Below, one piece after another: positions 53,078 through 60,674 of a stretch of 64,000 nt of DNA. This DNA is from CAUZIZ01 sp965218775 (GTDB taxonomy: Bacteria > Acidobacteriota > UBA6911 > RPQK01 > JAJDTT01). Made by a program: the position numbers and the translations under genes. The notes under the pieces are model-generated. The model was not told the origin of the DNA. It saw only the letters and a program-made list of their open reading frames with translations, and did no database searches. The stretch's first letter is position 1. The number at the start of each line of letters is the position of its first letter. The DNA lies in contig CBDCLS010000006.1 in the NCBI GenBank assembly GCA_965218775.1, positions 1,798,001-1,862,000 on the forward strand, written 5' to 3'.

Positions 53078-54309
53078 GCTCCCTCCGACGGTTGGACGCC
53101 TATCTGGAGAAGGTCTTCGACTGGTCGCGACAACTGGAGCGGCTGGAGGATGGCAGACAGGCGCCTCGGGTGCCGCTGACCCAGGTCTTCGAGGGGGTGT
53201 TCTGGGGCACGGTCCTGCAGCAGCAAAGTCTGCACAGCATTGAGGCCGAATGTCGGGAAGGCCTCTTGCGTCGTCGGGTGGGGCCCTTGAGTGAAAGTAC
53301 GGTGGGCTATGCTTTGGAGCGGATGGACTTGGAGTCGCTGCGGGCGCTGTCGATCGGGGTGGCACGGCGATTGAAACGCAACGCAGTGCTGCACTGGGAG
53401 ACGGCGGGCGGGCAGCTGGCGATGGCAATCGATGGGATCGAACTGTTTCAATCCGAAAGCCGTTGTTGTGCAGACTGCTTGCAGCGACACAAGCAACGGG
53501 AGGGTCAGCCGGTGGTGGAGTTTCATCACCGGGTGGTGGTCGCTTCGCTGGTGGGCTTTGGCTTTCGTTTCGTGGTGGATCTGGAAGGCTTACAGCCGGG
53601 CGAGAATGAAGTAGGAGCGGGCGAGCGACTCTTGCGACGAATGGTGGGAGAGTTAGGCCGGCGCTTTTTTCAGATTGTCACCGTCGATGCGCTTTATACG
53701 GTCCCGTCCTTTGTGCAGGCAGTGCGGGAGTTAGGCCTGGAACTAGTCGCCCCGCTCAAGGCCAACCAGCCGGATCTCCTCGAGCAAGCCCAGCGACGCC
53801 TACAGGGGCCTCCGGACACCGTCCTGGAGGGGCCCGGCTCGAAGCGACAGCAGATCTGGGAGGAGCCACGACTTTGGTGGGACAGCGGGCGCCGCTCCGT
53901 GCGGGTGTTGCGGGTCGTGAGCGAGCGGGAAGTCAGCGAACGGATCGCCGGCCACAAGCAGAGCCGCACGATCCGCAGCGAGGCCTTCTATCTGAGCACT
54001 TGTCCCCGGCCCCGCACTCACGCCCACAGTATCGTTCGCTTAGCCGCCGCCCGCTGGGAGTTGGAGACCTCGACGTTTGCTCACCTGAGTTCGGAGTATG
54101 GACTCAAGCATGCTCAGGTGCATAGTGGGAAACCTCGGGCCTTCGTGGCTCAACTGATGATTCGTTTGCTGGCAGCGGCTCTGTTTATGATCTTTGTCTG
54201 TCGACAAGTCTGGAGTCATTGCCGTCGCCACAAACCCAGCCTCAAGCTGATTGTCCAGCGTTGTTACTGGAACTTAGCCCAGTCTCCCGAAGCCTGGGCT
54301 CCTGGCTGA
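53074..54309 (+). CDS. DDE transposase of the two-gene IS
   Basis: A 411-residue transposase. The catalytic residues appear to be Asp in QLAMAIDGIELFQSES, Asp in FFQIVTVDALYTVPSF (strand followed by a helix) and Glu in AARWELETSTFAHLSSE, a YREK-like C-terminal region typical of the IS4 supergroup. CCADCLQRHKQRE is a possible zinc knuckle. The frame is intact and translation is coupled to the DUF6788 gene. The terminal repeats were not located; the flanking sequence of 54310-54408 separates it from the 3' end of the split CBS gene. Confidence 0.75.
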   Translation: MSSLRRLDAYLEKVFDWSRQLERLEDGRQAPRVPLTQVFEGVFWGTVLQQQSLHSIEAECREGLLRRRVGPLSESTVGYALERMDLESLRALSIGVARRLKRNAVLHWETAGGQLAMAIDGIELFQSESRCCADCLQRHKQREGQPVVEFHHRVVVASLVGFGFRFVVDLEGLQPGENEVGAGERLLRRMVGELGRRFFQIVTVDALYTVPSFVQAVRELGLELVAPLKANQPDLLEQAQRRLQGPPDTVLEGPGSKRQQIWEEPRLWWDSGRRSVRVLRVVSEREVSERIAGHKQSRTIRSEAFYLSTCPRPRTHAHSIVRLAAARWELETSTFAHLSSEYGLKHAQVHSGKPRAFVAQLMIRLLAAALFMIFVCRQVWSHCRRHKPSLKLIVQRCYWNLAQSPEAWAPG

Positions 54310-54408
54310 GCCCAGCGCCCTGTTTTTCGATGGCTGCTCCGACTCCGGCTAGGCGAGCCCCGAAAGGGCTCAGGCCCCCGTGTCTCTTCTCTCCTAAAAT
54401 CAAGGCCT

Positions 54409-54624
54409 TCAAGCCTTCCACAATTCACTCCACCTTCCTCCCTCCTTGATTCCTATCCCCAATTGCTGCCTTTTCAGTCCTTTTGGCACCGACCCTATTC
54501 CGGTTTGAGAAACCGCTGCCTTCAGCAGATCCCCGACCGACAAGATGCCGACTAGCTCTCCTTTGTCCACCACGGGCATATGGCGAAACCTATTTTCAGT
54601 CATTGTATGAGCCACAACCCGAAC
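54409..54624 (-). pseudogene. CBS-domain protein, 3' part, split by the transposon
   Basis: Reads VVAHTMTENRFRHMPVVDKG then ELVGILSVGDLLKAAVS, the second CBS motif of a tandem CBS-pair protein, followed by a variable tail to the stop at 54409. 54619-54624 is the target duplication. Joined to 59346-59080 it forms a continuous 158-residue protein, so the gene was intact before the insertion. CBS pairs bind adenosyl ligands and regulate partners. Confidence 0.85.
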
Positions 54625-54903
54625 TGTAACGCGTCACGTTCGTGCCCTTTGAGTTCGCAGGATAAATTCCGCCAAGTTTTTCGATTTAGAGCCTGCCTTC
54701 CGAAGGGGTCTGGAAGAAGTGTGGGAAAGCCAGGATAGGATACTTCCGTGGGTAGGGGCGAAGGGTATCCTATCCCGCTGTGGGGAGGCTTGAGCGAAGG
54801 CTGAGGAAAGAGCGGAACGCCCCGACGGCGTCGTCGGGGCCACGTCGCATAGATAGGCCGAGGGCTTCGGCTCCGAAAGCTGAGGGGGATTGGGGGGAGC
54901 AAG

Positions 54904-54939
54904 AAAAAGGCCCCGCCAAAGAGTCCGCTCTGGCGGGGC
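54904..54939 (-). terminator. rho-independent terminator of the transposon operon
   Basis: On the minus strand, a 9-bp perfect stem GCCCCGCCA / TGGCGGGGC (54939-54931, 54918-54910) is followed by a run of five T (54908-54904). It lies 58 bp after the stop of the last gene. Confidence 0.8.
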
Positions 54940-54997
54940 GAGGCCGAACGATGAAGGCTGAGATTCAGCTTCCGTCGCGTCAGCCCTCGGGCCTGCT

Positions 54998-56011
54998 TCA
55001 ACCCGCAGGCGGGGTTTGCCGGCGGCGCGACCCGGCGGCAAAGTCGGGGGGAAGACGGTAGCGGCCCTGGTCCCGAAGGATGCGTCCCTGCTCGGAGGCC
55101 TGGGTCATGGCGAGCTGAGCGGTGCGCTTGGAGCAATCACAGGTGCGCATGATCTGATCCCGGAGCTGATTGTAGCCGGCGCTAGCCCCCAGGTGATGAA
55201 GCGCGTCCTGGACATCGGTGCTTTGGACCTTCCGGCGGGAAGGAGCCGGGGTGGGGGCTTGGCCGCTGGGGTGAAACCATAAGGTGGCGGGATCGAGACG
55301 GAGCCGACGGGGAGAGAGGGCGGGGGCGTATCGGAACTGAAAGCACAGTTCCAGGGAGTTGGGCAGGGCCGAAGGGCGCCGCAGTAACAGATAGCTGTCG
55401 CCGACGGCGTGCAGGGCACTGGAGCCGCGAAGGGCGCTTCCGACCTCGTGCCGAGCGACGGATTTGCGCACGTGATGGACGACGATCAGGGCGGCTTGGG
55501 AGGCCTGGCGCAAGCGCAGCAAACTCTGGCACAAAGCGGCCATGGCGCGGGTGTCGTTTTCGTCCTGATCATGAGCGGAGTAGAGAGGATCGAGCACGAG
55601 GACTTGGGCCTGTGCCGTGCGGGCGGCGGCCAGAAAATGATTCAGACCGTCGTGAGTGCTCAGGAGATGCCCGGTGGCGCAGGTATCCACCCAGAGATTG
55701 TCATCGGCGGCCGAGCCGAGCGTCTGGCGCATCTGAGCCAATCGAGCCGCAAAGGCCTCCAGGGGAAGCTCGAACTGACAGAGCAGGACCCGAGCAGGAG
55801 CGGGAATGTCAAAGCCGGTTCGGGAAGAGCCGGCCGCCAGGGCCAAGGCCAAGTTGGCGACCAGCAGGGACTTGCCCACCTTGGGCTCACCGCCCACGAA
55901 GAGAATCCCCTGAGCCGGCAGCAGGGAGGGCCCGATCAGGGCCGGATCGGGGGTGGGATTCCAGCGCATCAGCTGGGAGAGGGACAGGACCGTTTGGGAC
56001 GGGGCGCTCAC
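54998..56011 (-). CDS. RepA-like AAA ATPase of the transposon
   Basis: A 337-residue RecA-fold ATPase. Walker A is GGEPKVGKS (residues 40-48), Walker B VLVLDPLYS (about 137), and VHHVRKS with GSSALHAVGDSYLLLRR resembles hexameric RepA/DnaB-type helicase cores (RSF1010 RepA group, AAA_25). The last ~80 residues look like a winged helix (YNQLRDQIMRTCDCSKRTAQ). It starts with GTG 56011, overlapping the TniB-like gene by 4 nt. Tn7/Tn5053-type elements carry a TniQ/TnsD target selector at this point; none is present here, so this protein may take a targeting or replication role (inference). Confidence 0.8.
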   Translation of the reverse strand: MSAPSQTVLSLSQLMRWNPTPDPALIGPSLLPAQGILFVGGEPKVGKSLLVANLALALAAGSSRTGFDIPAPARVLLCQFELPLEAFAARLAQMRQTLGSAADDNLWVDTCATGHLLSTHDGLNHFLAAARTAQAQVLVLDPLYSAHDQDENDTRAMAALCQSLLRLRQASQAALIVVHHVRKSVARHEVGSALRGSSALHAVGDSYLLLRRPSALPNSLELCFQFRYAPALSPRRLRLDPATLWFHPSGQAPTPAPSRRKVQSTDVQDALHHLGASAGYNQLRDQIMRTCDCSKRTAQLAMTQASEQGRILRDQGRYRLPPDFAAGSRRRQTPPAG

Positions 56012-56808
56012 AGTAAGACCTCCGGGGCGGCCTCCAGAACCAGGGCTTCACCGACTTGATTGCTTTTACGTGAAGCGGCCAGGCGTAAGACCGCCAGGCA
56101 AAGTTTGTTGACCTTTCGGGGTAAGCCCTTGGTGGCTTGATACAGGGCCTGGCGGGCGCTGTCGTCAAAGAGCGGTTCGGGGACCCCCGCGAGCTGAAGC
56201 TGCTGAGCCAGGTAAGCCTCCAGTTCCGAGCGGGAGAAGCCCTCCAGATGGTAGTGCACGGCAATGCGCTGGCGTAGGGGTTCGTGGACTTGCAAGGAGA
56301 GGGTCCGCCGCAGGAGCGCCTGTCCCACCAGGGCCAGGGAAAGATAGGGGCAGGAATCCATCTCGAAGTTCAGTAACAAGGGGAGTTGCTCCAGGGTCTG
56401 GTGGTTTAAGAGGTGGGCCTCGTCCAGGACCAGGAAGGGATGTTGTTTTTTGGCCTGGTTGAGGCGAACGATGGCCTCGGAGATCTGATGCACCAGGTCG
56501 GCGCGGCGGTGAGCCGGCTGCAAATCCAGTTGGCGAGCGAGCAGGGTCAACAGGTCCAGGAGGGAGCCGGAAGACCAGTGCAGATAAAGGATCTTGTACC
56601 GATTGGGGTTGAGGTTGCCCAGCAGGGTACGGGTGGCGGTGGATTTGCCGGCCCCGACCTCGCCGGTAAACAAACCCACGCCGCGGTAATCGACGAGAAA
56701 CTGTAAGCGGGCGGACATCTGAGTCCAGGCGGCCGATTCAAACAGCTGCCGGGGATCGGCATCGGCGCTGAAGGGAGTCGTCTTGAATCCAAAGAAAGTC
56801 TCGAACAT
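56008..56808 (-). CDS. TniB/ExeA-like AAA+ ATPase of the transposon
   Basis: A 266-residue AAA+ protein beginning MFETFFGFKTTPFSADADPR, the ExeA-family start. Walker A is TGEVGAGKS (~48-56), Walker B FLVLDEAHLL (~118-127); a sensor-like RQRIAVHYHLEGFS and a C-terminal GLPRKVNKLCLAVLRLA follow. Proteins of this type (TnsC, TniB, MuB, IstB relatives) bind DNA with ATP and activate the DDE transposase at the target. It begins 3 nt after the transposase stop. Confidence 0.88.
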   Translation of the reverse strand: MFETFFGFKTTPFSADADPRQLFESAAWTQMSARLQFLVDYRGVGLFTGEVGAGKSTATRTLLGNLNPNRYKILYLHWSSGSLLDLLTLLARQLDLQPAHRRADLVHQISEAIVRLNQAKKQHPFLVLDEAHLLNHQTLEQLPLLLNFEMDSCPYLSLALVGQALLRRTLSLQVHEPLRQRIAVHYHLEGFSRSELEAYLAQQLQLAGVPEPLFDDSARQALYQATKGLPRKVNKLCLAVLRLAASRKSNQVGEALVLEAAPEVLL

Positions 56809-56811
56809 GGC

Positions 56812-58119
56812 TTAGTCCTCCTCGGGCTTCGAGTCGTCTTGAAGCAACTCGAGGTAGTTGATCCCGGTCGGATCGGAGGGCTCCGACGCCTCGGCTTGGG
56901 CGCGGGGGAGGGAGGCATTGACGACGGGATCGACGGGACGGGCCTGCCCCTGGAGTTTCCCGTCCCGATACAGCTCGACCTGGGAGAGATCGAGCGGATC
57001 GAAGCGGATCTCCAGACGTTGGCCGGCCAGCTGGGCCGGCGCCTCGTAGAACTGGCTCTGCAAGCGAAAGGTCGAATCGCGGCGCACCACCCGCTGGAGC
57101 CGATGGAAAAACAGGCGGCGGACATCGGTGGCGGGCGGGATCTGTCGGATCTTCTCGATATCGCGCTGCCAGCGCAGTAGCGGTGTCCTGCCCAGCGCAC
57201 TATGCTGGCAGCGGTGGTAGTGCCGATCGACCCAGCGCCAGAGGCGGGCGTTGAGTTGCTCCAGAGTGAGGGGGCGCTGGCGATCGAGATTGGCCAGAAA
57301 CTGAGTGCGCACGGTCTTGAACCAACGCTCGATCTTGCCTCGTCCTTGGGGCTGATAGGGTGGGGTATGAACGACGAGGATCCCCAAGGAGGCGGCAATC
57401 GAGGCCAGTTGTCCGGAGCGGTAGACCTTGGCGTTGTCCACATACAGACGCAAGGGCAGGCCCCGAGCGCTCACGGCTTGACGCAGACAATCCAGGAGCG
57501 CGTCCAGGCCCTCCGTGAAGTAGAACTGAGCGTGGGGGATGAGGCGGCTGGCATCATCCAGAACGGCGTAGAGAAAGGCCTGGCGCTTGCCCCCTCCTGC
57601 TCGCAGGACGTAGGGCCCATGGAGCAGGTCGGATTGCCAGATCTCATTGGCCGAGGCGGCCTCGAACTTCTTGCGCCCGGGCGCGGGCTTGAGCAGCTCG
57701 CGGGCCGTCAAACCGCGCGCTTTGAGGAACCGATAGAGGGTGGAAGCGGAAAGGGGCGGTTTTCTCTCGTTGGAGCACAGAGCCAGCTCCCGCAGTAGGG
57801 TGGCTCCGGTCCGGTAGGGATTCTCACGTTTGAGGCGCTCGATCATCCCCGCTAGTTCCGGTGTCAGGACCCGTGAGGTGCCGCGATCGGAGCGGGGTTT
57901 GGGGGCCAGGCCCGTCACCCCTTCCAAGCGATAGCGCTGGGCCCAATCCAGCAGCGTGTCGACCGAGACCTGGGTGCGAGGGGAGAAGGGGATCTCGTAG
58001 GAGCGGGCGGCGATCTCCCGGGCCCGTCGTGTCAACTCGCCGTGGGGCAGCACCTCCAGCACCAGGGGGGCAATCAGAGCGTATCGAAACAGAGCAATCT
58101 TTTCGCTTTTGGGATCCAT
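56812..58119 (-). CDS. DDE (rve-type) transposase of the transposon, TniA/TnsB-like
   Basis: A 435-residue transposase. An N-terminal helix-turn-helix region (RTQVSVDTLLDWAQRYRLEG) is followed by the retroviral-integrase core with Asp164 (EIWQSDLLHGPY), Asp228 (LYVDNAKVYRS) and Glu264 (GRGKIERWFKTV). The D-to-E spacing is 35 residues, the classical D,D-35-E. A C-terminal Mu-type beta domain lies at about 345-410 (STFRLQSQFYEAPAQLAGQR). This is the Mu/Tn552/Tn5053 type, which works with an AAA+ partner. AGGAGG lies 10 nt before the ATG. Confidence 0.9.
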   Translation of the reverse strand: MDPKSEKIALFRYALIAPLVLEVLPHGELTRRAREIAARSYEIPFSPRTQVSVDTLLDWAQRYRLEGVTGLAPKPRSDRGTSRVLTPELAGMIERLKRENPYRTGATLLRELALCSNERKPPLSASTLYRFLKARGLTARELLKPAPGRKKFEAASANEIWQSDLLHGPYVLRAGGGKRQAFLYAVLDDASRLIPHAQFYFTEGLDALLDCLRQAVSARGLPLRLYVDNAKVYRSGQLASIAASLGILVVHTPPYQPQGRGKIERWFKTVRTQFLANLDRQRPLTLEQLNARLWRWVDRHYHRCQHSALGRTPLLRWQRDIEKIRQIPPATDVRRLFFHRLQRVVRRDSTFRLQSQFYEAPAQLAGQRLEIRFDPLDLSQVELYRDGKLQGQARPVDPVVNASLPRAQAEASEPSDPTGINYLELLQDDSKPEED

Positions 58120-58162
58120 AGCCTTTTTTCCTCCTGGGGAAGAAGGCTACGCCGGCCCGGCC

Positions 58163-58801
58163 CTATCCCTCCACGCAAGTGTTGTGTGGGTGGGTCCCCG
58201 CCAGCGAGTTGCCCGAAGCCAGTCGGCGAGATCGCCCGTCCGGAGCCAGAGAACGAGGCCAGCCCAGCAGGTGCACCCGCAGCTGAGAAAACAGAAAGCG
58301 GTGGGAGCGGATCCAGCCCGCGATCTGGAGCATCCGCAGTGCCCGGGAAACGACCCCCGGCGCGGCGACGGCTCGCGTCAGGGCCACCAGGCTGGCCGAG
58401 AGCCATCGGGCTTGACGGCGAAAGCGCGTCACCCAGCCCTGGCCTCGCTGGTAGGGCATCTGCTCCTGGCCCGCTTGCTGAGCCGCTTGCCCTAGGGTCC
58501 GAGACTCCAGCAACCGCGCCTCCAGATACCGGCCGATGACGCTGATCGCAAAACGCACATAGGGTAAGACAAACTCCGGCAGTAGCGAGACGGTTCGCCG
58601 ACAGAGCCGGCACAGGTAACGGCGCACCCGAATCCAGCCGTCGAAGTCCTCCGCCACCAGGGTGCGGCCGTAAAATCCGTGCCCGATCAGCGCTTCTTTC
58701 GCCCCGCACAGGGGACAGCCACCCGGGCGATAGCGATCCGGCTCCGCCAGTTCTTGTGCGTACGCTTGGACCGAACCCGCAAACGGGTGTAGGATTTGCA
58801 T
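58163..58801 (-). CDS. DUF6431-type zinc-finger protein of the transposon
   Basis: A 212-residue basic protein. Cys29-x2-Cys32 (GCPLCGAKEAL) and Cys64-x2-Cys67 (YLCRLCRRTVSLLP) make a four-cysteine zinc ribbon. A helical region follows (QAAQQAGQEQMPYQRGQGWV) and looks like a helix-turn-helix, as in the DUF6431 family encoded with such transposases. ATG 58801 has GAGGAGGT 4 nt upstream and is preferred over a start ten codons earlier. It is the first gene of the operon. A role in end or target recognition is likely but unproven. Confidence 0.75.
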   Translation of the reverse strand: MQILHPFAGSVQAYAQELAEPDRYRPGGCPLCGAKEALIGHGFYGRTLVAEDFDGWIRVRRYLCRLCRRTVSLLPEFVLPYVRFAISVIGRYLEARLLESRTLGQAAQQAGQEQMPYQRGQGWVTRFRRQARWLSASLVALTRAVAAPGVVSRALRMLQIAGWIRSHRFLFSQLRVHLLGWPRSLAPDGRSRRLASGNSLAGTHPHNTCVEG

Positions 58802-59079
58802 CGAGACCTCCTCGGTTGTACAGACAGACATCTAGAGGGTCTTGCCGAGAGCTTCCCGGCGGTGCTTAACTTCAACGCCGGGAGCTCTCTGCTCCCTTGC
58901 CCCTTTCCCTCTCAGCGGTAGGATACTCTAAACGCACTCCTCCCCCCTTGGATCCGTCCAACACAGAAGGACCTCTGTCAAGGTCCCTTCTTCGGATTCC
59001 TCACAATGCCTTCTTGTCGGCCCGGATTGAATCTGAGAGAAAAGCCGTCCTATGGGAGGGAAAATTGTGACGCGTTACA

Positions 59080-59346
59080 CCGAACGTCATCTTGCGGTCT
59101 TGCGACGATAGCGTTTTCGGTCATGAGCTTACCCACGGTTTGGTCGCACACTTGCTCATTCTCAACGGCACCGCGGACAATATCTCGCTCTGAGAAAATC
59201 CCAACTGGCTCACCCGCTGCTCCCACTACTACCAGCGTACCAATATCATGTTCGACCAGTAGGCTAAGCGCGTCTCTGACACATTGGTCCGGCCGAATGG
59301 TAATGACGCACATGCCTTTTTTGGCCAGAATGCATGAGACATTCAT
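59080..59346 (-). pseudogene. CBS-domain protein, 5' part, split by the transposon
   Basis: Begins MNVSCILAKKGMCVITIRPD, then QCVRDALSLLVEHDIGTLVV and PVGIFSERDIVRG, the first CBS motif, and reaches MTENAIVARPQDDVR at the insertion site. The last two codons (59085-59080) are the target duplication. Removing 54625-59079 and one duplicate joins DDVR directly to VVAHTM in frame. An ATG 17 codons upstream is possible but outside the family pattern. Confidence 0.85.
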
Positions 59347-59978
59347 GACACTGCCTGCATTAAGGAGGTAGTTTCTGAAGGATACGCCTCCACGCATCGG
59401 AGTTCAATTCTAGCGAGGCTAAGCTCAACCGAGCCCGTAACAACAGGTGTGGGGACTGGGTCTTTTGGGAAGGGACTTTTTGGAAGGAGGCCCTATCTTT
59501 CTACCCCATCGCCGTCTCGGCTCCCACTGCCTTGATTCCGGGTGTGTCTTTCCTTTCCACGCGGTCTTGCAAAGGCAAGTGAATTCCTATATCTGTCAGA
59601 CGTAAGTTGCTCGTAGGTCCGTTCACTCGACCCGTCGCGCTCGCCACAAACGTATCGGTATTTACAGAACGCTGTACTAGCACTCATTTGTTAAACGGCC
59701 AGAACGACTATTCTCACGAATGAGGCCTGGCGCAATTCAATCCAGATTTTTTGTATGTCCCTGTGATGTAACGAGTTCGCGATAATCGAGTCAAACACCA
59801 ACTTGACTGTGACGTCCAGTAGGATCATATTTATCAGCGGTCCCAAGTGGCACAAGGAATCTGGCTACGAGGCTGATCGAAAGGTCAGACAAGATTTAAA
59901 GCCAGTGCCCTAAAGGTTACTTGGGGCCCTTTTCTTTATCCTCCGGAAATTCTCGTCGTCTTCCTCACGCAATGGTGA
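59347..59978. other. 632-bp gap without a supported gene
   Basis: Several short frames but none with protein-like features. GACCCGTCGCGCTCGCCACA at 59632 is almost identical to a stretch near 17820 (one change), so a short dispersed repeat may be present. CTGTACTAGCACTCATTTG near 59672 may be another degenerate GTAC-family sequence. No RNA gene was recognised. Confidence 0.4.
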
Positions 59979-60620
59979 ATGTCTTGGTCTCTAGAGTCAG
60001 GTCCTGATCTGATCGCGGCCTACCAGGAAGCAGATAGTTTTGACTCGACCAATCCCAACTTTACGATCGCGCATAACAACCTTGGGTACCTTTATTTCGA
60101 GCGAGCCATAAGGTCGATGGATGGTGTGAAGGATGACGGCGGCAGTGCGTCAGGCGGCGCGATACATGATCCGGATCAGGATCTCGCCCTAGCAGAGGAC
60201 TGCTGTCAGGCCGCCGTTGATTGTGACGTCACCTATCCGCACGCCTATGACAATCTGGGGAACATCTGGAGGGCACGCGCAGGCCTCAGAGATGGTACGA
60301 AAAAGCAGGAGGCCTTCGAGAAGGCAGAGGGGTACTATCACAAAGCTCTATCCTATGATCCGGGATACACTTCCGCTTTTTCAGATCTTGCCGAGCTACA
60401 CATCAACCTGGCGTCCTACCATGACGGCGGCAACGGGGAGACACCACATCCTGCTGGGACTGTTGGGTCCGAAGAGACAACACGAAAGGATCGGCTAGAT
60501 CATATAAAGAGCGCCTGGGGGTTCCATTGGAAGACGTTGTCGTCGATCGGGGATGATCCGAAAACGGAACCCTTAAGGATTGGTCGTTTGAGATCACGCA
60601 CGCGATACAACATCAGATGA
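59979..60620 (+). CDS. TPR-repeat protein, probably 5' truncated
   Basis: A 213-residue protein with tetratricopeptide-like helices: NFTIAHNNLGYLYFERAIRS, YPHAYDNLGNIWRARAGL and YYHKALSYDPGYTSAFSDLA. About three repeats are visible, interrupted by an acidic loop (VKDDGGSASGGAIHDPDQDL). There is no signal peptide, and the start at 59979 lacks a ribosome site, so the N-terminus may be missing. TPR proteins are scaffolds; a specific role cannot be given. It converges with the thiamine-diphosphate enzyme gene. Confidence 0.5.
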   Translation: MSWSLESGPDLIAAYQEADSFDSTNPNFTIAHNNLGYLYFERAIRSMDGVKDDGGSASGGAIHDPDQDLALAEDCCQAAVDCDVTYPHAYDNLGNIWRARAGLRDGTKKQEAFEKAEGYYHKALSYDPGYTSAFSDLAELHINLASYHDGGNGETPHPAGTVGSEETTRKDRLDHIKSAWGFHWKTLSSIGDDPKTEPLRIGRLRSRTRYNIR

Positions 60621-60674
60621 AGAGCCTGATCGACTCGGTTTGGGAAAACCAGGACAAAGCGAGCCCATCAGTAT

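Larger units (their letters stand above)
54625..59079 (-). mobile_element. complete 4455-bp four-gene transposon
   Basis: The ends are perfect 13-bp inverted repeats, TGTAACGCGTCAC at 54625-54637 and its complement at 59067-59079. The host sequence CCGAAC is present on both sides (54619-54624 and 59080-59085), a 6-bp target duplication. The four genes all run leftward: DUF6431-type protein, DDE transposase, TniB/ExeA-like ATPase and RepA-like ATPase, with short or overlapping junctions and a terminator. GGATAGGATAC/GTATCCTATCC (54733-54743, 54765-54775) and TAGGATAC (58919) recur near the two ends and could be transposase-binding sites. All frames are open, so it looks recent and potentially active. 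Confidence 0.92.

Noticed and set aside
54822..54842. GC-rich palindrome CCCCGACGGCGTCGTCGGGG considered as an operon terminator
   Set aside because: No T-tract follows on either strand; the stem at 54904-54939 is the better terminator.
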